Part shown: positions 8,819 through 17,968 of the stretch, one piece after another
How positions within the stretch are numbered: the first letter of the stretch is position 1
Layout of the letters: every line of letters begins with the position of its first letter
DNA from: Phytomonas francai
Taxonomy: Eukaryota > Euglenozoa > Kinetoplastea > Trypanosomatida > Trypanosomatidae
DNA length: 29,179 bases
NCBI GenBank assembly: GCA_001766655.1
Contig: MJCC01000014.1
Location: forward strand, 207,590 to 236,768
Direction: 5' to 3'
The notes under the pieces: model-generated
Told to the model about the DNA's origin: nothing
The model's input: only the letters and a program-made list of their open reading frames with translations
Databases searched by the model: none
Position numbers and translations under genes: made by a program

Positions 8819-9778
8819 CTAGAGGGATGATTGCGTCTGAACGGCGCACATATCGTTCACAATGTTGCCATGACCATGAAAAGAATAATCAATGACTACT
8901 CTTCCCTCGTGTGTATCGCATACCCCGCTGTATAAATCACACCGCCCATCTGGCCGCATGACAATACCAGACGTAAAGACGCAATCTACCAAATAGCCCT
9001 TTTTAGCCGCGCAAAAAGGAAAAGACTTTCGTGACCCGATAATCTTTGAATCTGATACCGAAAGAGTTTGTGGATCTAAAATAAAAGAGAAGTTCAGGTA
9101 AACCAAAAGAGGGTTGTTATACGTATCAAAATCCTGAAAGCTGCAATGCGCAATGCAGCCAACCTTGCCACTGGACAGAAGGTAGGCCTGATTCACCCCA
9201 CCCCAAGTTCCCTCCTCGAATAAATCGAGCGGTGTCGCGCGCTTTACGGCCTCCTCGTTCAGCTCGTCAATATGATCGAGAACGACAAAGCCCACATTCG
9301 CCTTGTACGCGTCGCGTGGTCTGGAGAATACCCCAATCTTCCCGCTCGCGAGCTGAACGAGCCGAATATCCTTCATATTCACAGGACCCGACGCGAAAAA
9401 ACGCAACTCCGTCGGTGAAGGCCCGCGAAAAAAGTAACCACAGAACGAAACTACAGCTCCACCCTTTTTTTCGACGTGGGTTCCCCCAAGAATGAACTCC
9501 CCGTTGATTTTTTGAATAAACGGATCCTCCAGTTTCCACATGAACCCCGGCAAGACCGTAAACTCGTCTTTACCAGTTTCCACGAATGGGCTCACATATG
9601 AGTTTGCCCACTCCTCGCGCTTTTCCACACGGCCGTACATGTGCCTTTTGCCTTTCCACAGAAACGGTATCGAGCAGTTATAGACATCCCATCCATCAAC
9701 ACCTTTGAAGGTGATTAAAACGCTTTCGGAATGCTCAAAAGCCCGCTCAAAGAGTCGCTTTTTCAGTGGTATATTCAT
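8819..9778 (-). CDS. GT108/DUF1861 paralogue D with C-terminal SSL (candidate glycosomal form)
   Basis: 319 aa, ATG start. Core motifs are present: NCSIPF, GRVEKREEWANS, GKDEFT, LEDP (83-86), SGPVNMKDIRL, GVFSRP, WGGVNQAYLLSSGKVGCIAH and DLYSGVCD..EGR. Two features set it apart. The array's VRLF is VSPF (62-65), which loses an Arg kept in A, B, C, E and G. The C-terminus does not stop at the usual (N/D/K/H/V)F but runs on as DMCAVQTQSSL. SSL is a PTS1-type signal in trypanosomatids (glycosomal PGK of T. brucei ends in SSL), so this copy may enter glycosomes, where sugar-nucleotide metabolism largely resides. This is inference from three residues plus the unique extension. Parts of its N-terminal half are nearly identical in DNA to copies A and B. 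Confidence 0.88.
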   Translation of the reverse strand: MNIPLKKRLFERAFEHSESVLITFKGVDGWDVYNCSIPFLWKGKRHMYGRVEKREEWANSYVSPFVETGKDEFTVLPGFMWKLEDPFIQKINGEFILGGTHVEKKGGAVVSFCGYFFRGPSPTELRFFASGPVNMKDIRLVQLASGKIGVFSRPRDAYKANVGFVVLDHIDELNEEAVKRATPLDLFEEGTWGGVNQAYLLSSGKVGCIAHCSFQDFDTYNNPLLVYLNFSFILDPQTLSVSDSKIIGSRKSFPFCAAKKGYLVDCVFTSGIVMRPDGRCDLYSGVCDTHEGRVVIDYSFHGHGNIVNDMCAVQTQSSL

Positions 9779-9841
9779 TGTGGGGATTTTGCGTAGTAGA
9801 GAAAATTCCTGTGTACGTGAAGAAGTATTACAAAAAAAGCT

Positions 9842-9864
9842 CTAAACGAAAAGAGACAAAAATA
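9842..9864 (-). promoter_or_regulatory. Predicted spliced-leader acceptor for copy D
   Basis: Pyrimidine-rich minus-strand tract (complement of about 9848-9864), then an AG at 9843-9842, about 63 nt before the ATG. Confidence 0.45.
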
Positions 9865-10126
9865 GTGGAAACGCAGAACTCACTTTTTCATGATTTTACA
9901 CGATCATTTCACATCTCATCTCATTATTACGTCTCAGACTCACACACCTTCCATATAGCAAAAGTGGATTGCTATGTTTGTACAAGCAACAAAATATTTC
10001 AATAGTGTTCTAAATTTCGTTGCTAGCCTGAAACTCGGAATAGAAATGCTACATGTGTATTTTTCGTCTGCACTTAGTATTTGCTAGTGGGAAGTCGAAC
10101 GATGTCAACATATAAAGGGAACACTA

Positions 10127-10160
10127 TATAGAGAGAGATGTATATATGTATATATATATT
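10127..10160. repeat. TA/GA microsatellite right of copy D
   Basis: TATATAGAGAGAG followed by TATATG/TATATA units. It resembles the tract at 8775-8816 in the same orientation, so similar microsatellites flank copy D. Confidence 0.75.
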
Positions 10161-10536
10161 GCGATCAGTTAATAATCATTTATCCTCTCAACTTTTGGTA
10201 CGTCGTTGATTGTGACTTTCTGTTTACGATTACCGTCTTCACACATCTTTCCCTGAAAATTCATTTTGACCCATCGTAAAACCCTGGTAAAAAAAAAAAC
10301 AAAAAAAAAGATTTAAGAAACAACTGCAACATCAAGAATGCTCGAGGAAAAATAGCACTACTCTTTTTTTTTACTTCAAGTTTTCTCTCCCCCCTCTACA
10401 ATCACATACAAAAAAAAATAGATACTCAGTATCTAAACGGGTAAAAGAGATGAAGAAAAGCAAAAATTGAAAAAAAATAGTGCTTTCGAGAAGTTATCCT
10501 CACTTAACAATTAAAAAAAAATTCTCTTAACCCGAG

Positions 10537-11487
10537 CTAGAAATGAAGGTTATCTATAATTTTCCCGTGACCCTCAAAAGGATAATCAATGGTAATTCGC
10601 CCAACATAGGCATCTCCAAGGCCACTGTAGAGGTCACACTTTCCATTATCCAGCATCACAATACCCGAGGTAAACGCACAATCCACCAACTTCGGGGTCT
10701 TCGCTGGGCAAGGGGGGTAGCATCCTTTCGTTCCAATAATCTTCGCATCCTCGACCTCCCGCGTATACGGATCCATCACGAAAGAATAATTCACATAGAT
10801 GGTGAGCTGCGCGCCTGTTTCATCCTGATCGATATAGCTGTAATGGCTAATGCAACCAACCTTATCGGACGTCAACAAATACGCCTGGTTCACCCCTCCC
10901 CAGGCACCCGTATGAATCACATTCAGCGGCAACGCCTCCTCCACCGTTTTAGCCTTCAAATCCTCAATCGAGTCTACTATGGCAAAGCCTATGTACGCGT
11001 GCGTAGCGGTCTTCGGCCGCGAGAAAACCCCAATTCGACGATTTGCCAGCATCACCACACGAATATCCTTCATGTTATCTGGCCCACAAGTATAGTATTT
11101 CAAATTTTCCACCGTTCCTTTGAAAAAGTCGCAGTAATAATTAAACACCCTACCACCAGTTTTCCGCACGTGCGTGCCACCCATAATCATCTCGCCGTTG
11201 ATATTCGAAACGTACGGATCTTCCAACTGCCAAATTATCTGTTGAGGCACCAGTGTATACTCATCCTTGCCGGTTTCAATAAACAAGCGTACGTATGAAT
11301 TCGCCCACTCCGCACGCTTTTCTACGCGGCCGAAAAGGTGCCATTTGCCCTTGTATATGAAAGGAACGGAACAATTGTATACATCCTCGCCATCCACCCC
11401 CTTGAAGGTTAGTAAAGTTTTGTCATAGATTTTCTTAGTCTTTTCAAACTCAACCTTTGAATTTTTTACATGCTCAAAGGTAGCCAT
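10537..11487 (-). CDS. GT108/DUF1861 beta-1,2-mannosyltransferase/phosphorylase paralogue E
   Basis: 316 aa, ATG start (MATFEHVKNSKVEFEK). All array motifs are kept: NCSVPF (38-43), GRVEKRAEWANSYVRLF, GKDEYT, LEDP (88-91), MGGTH, SGP-type segment (CGPDNMKDIRV), GVFSRP, WGGVNQAYLLTSDKVGCISHYSY, CDLYSGLGD..VGR and IDYPFEGHG. One odd spot is TSDK in place of (S/T)SGK. It is the same length as copy B and best matches it at the N-terminus. With A and G it is a good candidate for a fully active enzyme. By family it acts in synthesis and phosphorolysis of the beta-1,2-mannan reserve. The 251-codon plus-strand frame inside it is antisense shadow. Confidence 0.88.
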   Translation of the reverse strand: MATFEHVKNSKVEFEKTKKIYDKTLLTFKGVDGEDVYNCSVPFIYKGKWHLFGRVEKRAEWANSYVRLFIETGKDEYTLVPQQIIWQLEDPYVSNINGEMIMGGTHVRKTGGRVFNYYCDFFKGTVENLKYYTCGPDNMKDIRVVMLANRRIGVFSRPKTATHAYIGFAIVDSIEDLKAKTVEEALPLNVIHTGAWGGVNQAYLLTSDKVGCISHYSYIDQDETGAQLTIYVNYSFVMDPYTREVEDAKIIGTKGCYPPCPAKTPKLVDCAFTSGIVMLDNGKCDLYSGLGDAYVGRITIDYPFEGHGKIIDNLHF

Positions 11488-12060
11488 TTCAGAAAAATGT
11501 TAACTCTTCTTTTTACCCCCCCCCTCACACGATTTAGTTTTCTTTTGATTCCAGGCCAAAAAAAAAATTCTTTTTCTTAGGATAATGGGTCGGCTTTCCT
11601 TTTATAGCTAGTGAAATTGGAAGGAGCTGTATACACTTAAGAAAGAAAATAGATAAGTTGAAAAATAAGTTGATTATGCATAACTCTTAGCAAGCTTCAA
11701 TATATGCATGAACTCCTGATTTGCATGCAGAACTGTAAAAGATCTGATTCATTTTTAAATGTCAATAATGGTGCTTGTATAACGAGAATAAAGTCAGTTA
11801 GCTCAGGTCATGAAAATCTTCAATCTTGCTTTTAGCAATTTTGGGGGTTGTAATATAGATACAAATTATACTTTTAAGCTCTGTAATAAAACGAATTGAT
11901 TTCCCAAACATCCTCTGCAGCCCTTAATACATACCTTTACGGAATCAAACAGTGTTTTTTTCCCAGTAGTAATAATGGAAAACAGATTATGAAAAAAAAA
12001 TCCTAATTAAACATGTTGCCCCTTTTAGGGCAAAGACAACTGCGAATTGATATATAGATA
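11488..12060. other. Spacer between copies F and E
   Basis: AT-rich, with a C-run around 11517-11524 and A-runs around 11558 and 11992. Nothing gene-like. Confidence 0.55.
11542..11567 (-). promoter_or_regulatory. Predicted spliced-leader acceptor for copy E
   Basis: T-run on the minus strand (complement of the A-run 11558-11567), followed by the first AG at 11543-11542, about 54 nt before the ATG. Confidence 0.45.
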
Positions 12061-13029
12061 TTAAAAATTTAATTCACTGACAATCTTGCCGTAGCCTTCG
12101 AATGGGTAATCAATCACGACCCGCCCTGTGTGAGAATCCCCAACCCCACTGTATAAATTACATTTTCCATCCTCCCGCATTGTGATTCCTGATACAAAGG
12201 CGCAGTCCGCAAGACGAGGAAGTTTTGGCGTGCATGGCGGGAAACAATCCTGGGTTGCGATAATCTTAAAGTCGTGCACCTCAAGCGTGTCGTGATCTAA
12301 AACAAACGACGTGCAGCAGTAAATACGAAGCTGATCCCCCTCCTCCTGGTCCTGTAGATAGCCATGATGCGAGATGCAGCCCAGCTTGCCTGAAGAGAGT
12401 AAATAAACCTGGTTAGGGCCTCCCCAGGCGTCCCCAAAAGCCTGATGTTGAATATAGCGCGCGGAGTTGACAACCTCGGGGGAAAGTACGGATATGTCAT
12501 CGATGACTGCTAACCCGGTTAGGCAAGCACCTTCAGGCCGAAAATGTGAAAAAACGCCAATCTTCCCATTAGCAAGTTCGACTAGCCTGACGTCCTTCAT
12601 TCCAATGGGCCCTGAAGCAAAATATTTCAAATTGTCGGGCGTACCACGATAAAAATCACACCAGTATTTAAGTATTTTTCCAGCGCTTTTAGTAATGCGT
12701 GTCCCACCAAAAATCATTTCTCCATGAATTTTCACAATAAATGGATCTTCCAGATTCCAAGTTATTGAATCAAACACACGTGTGTACTCATCAACACCCG
12801 TCTCTTCAAATAATATGACAGTTGACTGGGCCCATTCGTCAAACTTTTCGACACGTCCAAAAATATAGTTCTTTCCTTTGTAGTGAAAAGGAACAGAGGG
12901 GTTATACACATCAAAACCCTCCACACCCTTGAATGTGAGCAAAGCACTTTCGTAAATTTTCTTCTCTTGCTCAAACTTTTCCTTTATGGGAACCAACGTG
13001 CAGGGCTTTGATAAAAAAGCCCCTCCCAT
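12061..13029 (-). CDS. GT108/DUF1861 paralogue F, altered N-terminal blade
   Basis: 322 aa, ATG start. It groups with copy G: both have a CT(L/M)VP segment near the N-terminus, [15 protein letters not shown] and CLTG(L/F)A(V/I)ID. LEDP (93-96), [24 protein letters not shown] and IDYPFEGYG are present. The block that is nearly invariant elsewhere has changed at several charged or polar positions: NCSVPF to NPSVPF (C44P), EKR to EKF (63), VRLF to VILF (71-74), and GKDE to GVDE (79). In propeller enzymes of this type such Arg and Lys residues often bind phosphate or sugar, so a changed acceptor or donor is possible (inference). The frame is intact. The predicted 5' UTR is about 108 nt. Confidence 0.87.
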   Translation of the reverse strand: MGGAFLSKPCTLVPIKEKFEQEKKIYESALLTFKGVEGFDVYNPSVPFHYKGKNYIFGRVEKFDEWAQSTVILFEETGVDEYTRVFDSITWNLEDPFIVKIHGEMIFGGTRITKSAGKILKYWCDFYRGTPDNLKYFASGPIGMKDVRLVELANGKIGVFSHFRPEGACLTGLAVIDDISVLSPEVVNSARYIQHQAFGDAWGGPNQVYLLSSGKLGCISHHGYLQDQEEGDQLRIYCCTSFVLDHDTLEVHDFKIIATQDCFPPCTPKLPRLADCAFVSGITMREDGKCNLYSGVGDSHTGRVVIDYPFEGYGKIVSELNF

Positions 13030-13761
13030 CTTTAAGACTACGTACGCTTGTATCTATTTGTATTCTTCCTCTTTGGATTGGCTATATATAAATACTTGAA
13101 AGGGCTTTACTGTAGCACTAAGCTTCCGAAAATGGTTCTATAAAGAAAAAAAGAATAAAAAACTTGTGGTTTACTTCTTCTGCGCCTCAAAATACAGGGA
13201 AAAGGTATTGGTGGTAACTGCGCAATTCAATTAAATTATTAAAATTAGAACAATGTTAATAGCTAATATATGCATGTATACAAATTGCTGTTACTTTTGG
13301 TATCTAAAAAATCACTTTAGATATAAATCTTCTAAATTACATGTATTTCATACATAGAGATTCTAGCAAATTAGAAAAAAAAATGAGCGCTCGTCTTTTA
13401 CTTTCCCTATCATGATATTAGCATAAATTTTATGTTTATGATAGTAGGGAATACGTCCTTGTATGTGATTGGCAATTCAAAAAATATAGATATCAACAGA
13501 AGAATATCAAAATGACTTTTTTGTAGTTATTTGGATACTAATTATAACACATGCGTTTACAAAAAAAGAGCTAAGCATGTTAAAGAAACAAAAAGAAAGG
13601 AATCTCTTTCAACCATTAGAACAATAGAAAATTATCATAGTAATGATTTTAAATACACTACTTCGTCCAGTGTGCCACATTTTGTCATAACAGCTTTTAT
13701 GGCCCTATACCTGGTAGTTTTATAAAAAGCAAAGACCGTTCAAATCTGAAGAATAGAGATT
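13030..13761. other. Spacer between copies G and F
   Basis: 732 bp of AT-rich DNA. The short plus-strand frame at 13531-13725 is not gene-like. No RNA gene or repeat recognised. Confidence 0.55.
13138..13155 (-). promoter_or_regulatory. Predicted spliced-leader acceptor for copy F
   Basis: Minus-strand pyrimidine tract (complement of 13142-13155), immediately followed by AG at 13139-13138. Confidence 0.5.
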
Positions 13762-14760
13762 TTAAAATACGAGGGAATCAACTATTTCACCGTGCCCCTC
13801 GAAAGGACAATCAATGACAAGGCGTCCCTCACATGTATCCCCTAAACCACTGTAGAGATCACATTTACCGTCATCTCTCATGACTACGCCAGAAACAAAA
13901 GCGCAATCAACTAAACGAGATGCCTTGTAAGGACAGTCAGGAAAGCATGGTTTTGTTCCAATAATTTTGTAGCTATAGATCCGGTTCGTAGAGACTTCAT
14001 AAACAAATGAAGTGGCACAATAAACATTAATTAGAGTGTCATCCTCACCGTCTGCAAGGTAGCCATGGTGAGAAATGCATCCGATTTTCCCACTTGTCAG
14101 TAGATAGGCCTGGTTCACTCCCCCCCACGCATCCCCAAAAGCAGAGTGATCAATAGGTTTTGCAGAATAAATGGTCTCAGCGCTTAAATCATCCAATTTG
14201 TCGATAATCGCAAAACCTGTAAGGCATTTATTCTTAAATTTATGATGAGAAAATATTCCAACTCTTCCATCCTGTAGCTCCACAAGGCGGACATCTTTCA
14301 TTTTCGATGGACCAGATGTAAAGTAAACAAGGTCATTGTGTACACCTCGGTAAAAATCGGTGCCATAGTCACAGACCTTTCCCCCATTTTTTTTTACTCT
14401 TGTTCCGCCAATCACCATTTCTCCCTGAATTTTTGCAACAAATGGATCTTCCAGTTGCCAAATCATGGAATTGGGAACCAAAGTGTATTCATCCTTTCCG
14501 GATTCAACGAAAAAGCGAACGTAAGAATTGACCCACTCATGTCTTCGCTCAACCCGACCTAGAATGTGAAATTTACCATTAATCGTAAAAGGCACAGAGC
14601 AATTGTAAACATCGTAGCCATCAACACCTTTGAAGACTAGAAGTTTAGACTCACAAACGACTTTATTCTTCTCAAATAAAACTCTTTCAGGAACCATGGT
14701 GCATTTCCTTCCATCATGTGGTTTCAATTTAGTTTTAAAGAGATCAAATATGCGATCCAT
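13762..14760 (-). CDS. GT108/DUF1861 paralogue G, first copy of the array
   Basis: 332 aa, ATG start; the first array member in the direction of transcription and the longest. It has an extra ~17 residues at the N-terminus (MDRIFDLFKTKLKPHDG) before a CTMVP segment shared with copy F. Motifs: NCSVPF, GRVERRHEWVNSYVRFF, GKDEYT, LEDP (103-106), [59 protein letters not shown] and IDCPFEGHG (Cys for the usual Tyr). F and G look like a tandem duplication older than the A/B/D exchange. The N-terminal extension has no clear signal peptide, so a cytosolic enzyme is expected, as for mannogen metabolism in Leishmania. Confidence 0.88.
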   Translation of the reverse strand: MDRIFDLFKTKLKPHDGRKCTMVPERVLFEKNKVVCESKLLVFKGVDGYDVYNCSVPFTINGKFHILGRVERRHEWVNSYVRFFVESGKDEYTLVPNSMIWQLEDPFVAKIQGEMVIGGTRVKKNGGKVCDYGTDFYRGVHNDLVYFTSGPSKMKDVRLVELQDGRVGIFSHHKFKNKCLTGFAIIDKLDDLSAETIYSAKPIDHSAFGDAWGGVNQAYLLTSGKIGCISHHGYLADGEDDTLINVYCATSFVYEVSTNRIYSYKIIGTKPCFPDCPYKASRLVDCAFVSGVVMRDDGKCDLYSGLGDTCEGRLVIDCPFEGHGEIVDSLVF

Positions 14761-14878
14761 GCTTGGAATATATTGACAAAAAAATATTTATAAAAATAAA
14801 TATATGTATACTTATTTTTAAATATTATTTTAATTATGCACCAACTTTCTTACTGTAGTCAAAAAAAAACCTTCAGCT

Positions 14879-14896
14879 CTGTTAAAAAAGAAAGTA
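14879..14896 (-). promoter_or_regulatory. Predicted spliced-leader acceptor for copy G
   Basis: The minus strand reads CTTTCTTTTTTAAC then AG (14880-14879), a close match to a trypanosomatid acceptor, giving a 5' UTR of about 118 nt. Confidence 0.6.
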
Positions 14897-15286
14897 GCAA
14901 ATCAATATCAACTATAATTGAGTGCAATTTCTAGACATGCTGCAAAAATTCGATAGATTTTATGAAATATTTTCCTGGTACTATGGTGTATTAATGATTT
15001 AAGAACCCACTACAGATAAAATAGAAAACTAGTTGGGTGGAAGAAAGACTCTTGTTCATACCTTCCAGTGTAAAAAGCTAGCAATAAAACTAATGATACA
15101 CGAGGCCGTCTCTAAACCAACGCATCTAAAGGAGAAGTAGAAGCCATTCCTCTTCAGACCTTCGCCCATGCACACCAGTAACCCAAACAACACTCACAGT
15201 ATCACGAGCCACTTTCTGATTGCAGCCAACAGGAATGAAACACATACAAGAGAGAAAGAGAAAAAAAAGGAAAGTTTGATAACGCA

Positions 15287-15300
15287 GCCTCCTAGGAGGC
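15287..15300. repeat. 14-bp perfect palindrome
   Basis: GCCTCCTAGGAGGC is its own reverse complement. It lies at the left edge of the G/C-run island. Role unknown. Confidence 0.7.
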
Positions 15301-15668
15301 GTCTGTATTTTAAACCAGGGTATGCCCCCCCACCCCCTGCACAACGAACCGAGGCACGGCACGTTAGCCCCCGGCGACAAGAGACCCCCACGCATAGGTT
15401 CAGAAAAGTGGCGCCCCGCCACAACCAAAAAAGACAGGCCCAGCGAAAGGCGCCAAGACCTAATACCATGCCGAACTGTGGAAACCATGATGAAACACCC
15501 CCCCACCCCCCCCATATTTAACAGAAATGAGCTGAAATTTCTGGAAATCACTGGTATTTTTCAGAATTCTTGGAACGGTTTCGGTGTAAAACTTTTAAAA
15601 GAATTAATTACAATGGGGGGACCTAAAATGACACTATTACAAACAAACAAAAAATTGCATCGTTTGTT

Positions 15669-15767
15669 CGATTTTCACCAAATTTTGCATCTTGTGACAC
15701 AAGAACGTTGTTTGTTACAAGGTAATGGCCGTACGGCTCCATATAACCATGTGGGCGCACCACGCAT
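15669..15767. repeat. Tandem repeat copy left of the gap
   Basis: Bases 15669-15728 are identical to 16291-16350 (60 bp), and 15745-15767 are identical to 16230-16252 (23 bp). Placing the right-hand pieces after the left-hand pieces gives a unit of about 137 bp (60 + 16 + 23 + 38). Inside the 60-mer is the inverted repeat CTTGTG-A-CACAAG (15691-15703), and CCGTACGG follows at 15728-15735. Confidence 0.8.
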
Positions 15768-16229
15768 NNNNNNNNNNNNNNNNNNNNNNNNNNNNNNNNN
15801 NNNNNNNNNNNNNNNNNNNNNNNNNNNNNNNNNNNNNNNNNNNNNNNNNNNNNNNNNNNNNNNNNNNNNNNNNNNNNNNNNNNNNNNNNNNNNNNNNNNN
15901 NNNNNNNNNNNNNNNNNNNNNNNNNNNNNNNNNNNNNNNNNNNNNNNNNNNNNNNNNNNNNNNNNNNNNNNNNNNNNNNNNNNNNNNNNNNNNNNNNNNN
16001 NNNNNNNNNNNNNNNNNNNNNNNNNNNNNNNNNNNNNNNNNNNNNNNNNNNNNNNNNNNNNNNNNNNNNNNNNNNNNNNNNNNNNNNNNNNNNNNNNNNN
16101 NNNNNNNNNNNNNNNNNNNNNNNNNNNNNNNNNNNNNNNNNNNNNNNNNNNNNNNNNNNNNNNNNNNNNNNNNNNNNNNNNNNNNNNNNNNNNNNNNNNN
16201 NNNNNNNNNNNNNNNNNNNNNNNNNNNNN
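15768..16229. other. Assembly gap (462 N)
   Basis: Unknown bases. Both edges lie in the same repeat, so the gap is probably a collapsed tandem array and its real length is uncertain. Open frames crossing it are artefacts. Confidence 0.98.
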
Positions 16230-16350
16230 AACCATGTGGGCGCACCACGCATATTGTTTTTGTGACAAATAAGCGTCGGTACCACTCGGTCGATTTTCAC
16301 CAAATTTTGCATCTTGTGACACAAGAACGTTGTTTGTTACAAGGTAATGG
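16230..16350. repeat. Tandem repeat copy right of the gap
   Basis: Contains the 23-bp and 60-bp segments also found left of the gap, here joined by a 38-bp segment (16253-16290). After 16350 the sequence leaves the repeat. Confidence 0.8.
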
Positions 16351-16446
16351 AGTATGGTTTAATTCACATTCTATTTCACAGAAAGCAATACCGCCACCGC
16401 AACTCCCACCCGTGGTGGTTTTTTCCCTTCGCCCCGTTCGCGGGTT

Positions 16447-16520
16447 GAGGGGAAGCTTTTTTTAGGGTCTTGTATAGTTACATAGAAAAGATGGTCGCAT
16501 CGAATGTCTTCCGAGGCCCC
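16447..16520. repeat. Dispersed degenerate repeat, copy 1
   Basis: Aligns by eye with 17897-17968 at roughly three quarters identity: T-run, TTAGGG, a TATAGTTACATAGA-like core, GTCGCAT and a GGCCCC block. Translated on the minus strand, the two copies share a CD(H/N)..Y.T.Q.PKK pattern, which may only reflect the DNA similarity. Confidence 0.6.
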
Positions 16521-17003
16521 CGGCCCCCCCTCCCTCGCCCTGCGGAACAAATCCTCAAAACCATCTCCATCTTCATAGCGCCTTTTCAACATTCTTAATT
16601 ACGATGAAGGAAAGGAAAATTAATGCGTCCGGGCGTCACAGTTACTACATATTTCAGCGAGTTGGTAAACACTTTTTTTTTTTACGCAAAAGAACTTTTA
16701 ATATCTCGTAGTTTGTTGATATCGCAACAGAAGCACGTTTTTTCACTCATTATGCGCGGGGGGAACTGAGGCATTCCCCAAGAAATACACAAGCGCACAC
16801 AACCACGTGTACTCCGAAGAGGCTGGGCCGCACGGAGCGCGGGCTTGTGTGCGCCACGGCGTCCCGTCCCGCGAAGGGCGGTACAAATCCAGCACAATCA
16901 GCCATTGGGATACCCCAGCAGTGGGGCCCCTTATTTGCGTAATCTCACTCAAGCGGCTCAGTCGCGCACTACAACTTTGCGGCATCATTTAAGCTGAACT
17001 GTA

Positions 17004-17023
17004 GGGGAGTGGGGGGGTGGGGG
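17004..17023 (+). other. Potential G-quadruplex
   Basis: Runs of four, seven and five G separated by AGT and T. The seven-G run can be split, giving four tracts of three or more. Confidence 0.6.
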
Positions 17024-17207
17024 CTGCTAAGCGCACGCCTCCCGTGTTTGGGGGTGTCATTCAGGTTCGTTTGTACGGATTATCATCGCAAGAATGGTAT
17101 CAGTGCACAGTGCTCTGATTGGTTCCGTTCTAAACGTTTCATCATTGCACCCACAACACAAACACACACATTAAGGATCACACACACGATGTGTGATAGA
17201 ACTCACT

Positions 17208-17235
17208 GGGGGGATACGGGGGATAGGGGGAGGGG
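17208..17235 (+). other. Strong potential G-quadruplex
   Basis: Four separate G-runs of 6, 5, 5 and 4 (17208-17213, 17218-17222, 17226-17230, 17232-17235) with loops of 4, 3 and 1 bases, fitting the standard G4 pattern. An 11-G run follows at 17284-17294. Confidence 0.75.
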
Positions 17236-17896
17236 AAACATGTTAGTGGGTAGGCACCCTGAGTGGGCGTAATTCGACCCGCAGGGGGGGGGGGCCCACC
17301 CAGGTAGGGAGTCGTAGCGATTGTGCGCAGTACTCCGCACACCACTTGCATGCACCCATTGGATGTAAAAGGGAGGTAAAAAAATAGGGGGTCGAGTCTC
17401 CGTTTCCTGAAATCACTCCGGGACCAATGGTTCAGAATCCCCGCAGCGTTAGACAGAAACGTCACCGCGCTTGAGCCACCGGCACCAACTCCCATCCTGC
17501 GTGCTCAGCATTTGTACACATTCAAGTTGTCCTCATGCACTTTGCGTGTGCATCGGTCCTCTCGTCGTTATTTTTTAAATCATTGCACGCAGTTCAGTAG
17601 GGGGAATACAAATCCATGGCCTTAGTGGTGGTGGTGGTGAAGAATATTTATTCCAATTCGGCGTAGCACATCTATCCATGCAGACGTGGATCACACCACT
17701 CCGTTGGGTTTGTAAAGTGCATAGCCACCTGTCTAGGATGGTTTTAATCCTGCGTGAGTCTTCCAGCACTTTCTCGCATCTTTCGGAGGAAGCACTGTGA
17801 GATGGCTTCCATCCTCCATTGTTAAAGGGGATGCATTGAAATCCTTAGCGGATTCTACGCATTTGCGAGCCTCACACCCCAACGGAGGGGAGGGGA

Positions 17897-17968
17897 GGTG
17901 GGGGTAAGTTTTTTTAGGGGATTGCATAGTTGCATAGAGACGATTGTCGCATAGAATTGGCAGGCCCC
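17897..17968. repeat. Dispersed degenerate repeat, copy 2
   Basis: Second copy of the element at 16447-16520, in the same orientation and about 1.45 kb away. Confidence 0.6.

Larger units (their letters stand above)
9779..10536. other. Spacer between copies E and D
   Basis: 758 bp, AT-rich, with several A runs (about 10289-10311) and a TA/GA microsatellite at 10127-10160. The 79-codon plus-strand frame starting at 9766 is low-complexity chance sequence. No gene seen. Confidence 0.55.

Noticed and set aside
10543..11298. 251-codon plus-strand frame inside copy E
   Set aside because: Antisense to a well-supported GT108 gene and no family resemblance.
13000..13029. Possible N-myristoylation of copy F (MGGAFLSK)
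   Set aside because: The residue needed to be small or polar at position 6 is Leu, so it does not fit the usual motif.
15300..15480. Structural RNA (5S-like) in the G/C-rich part of the island
   Set aside because: Compared by eye with trypanosomatid 5S patterns and found no match; no tRNA T-loop either.
15322..16465. Several frames of 177-316 codons crossing the gap
   Set aside because: Most of their length is N translated as X.
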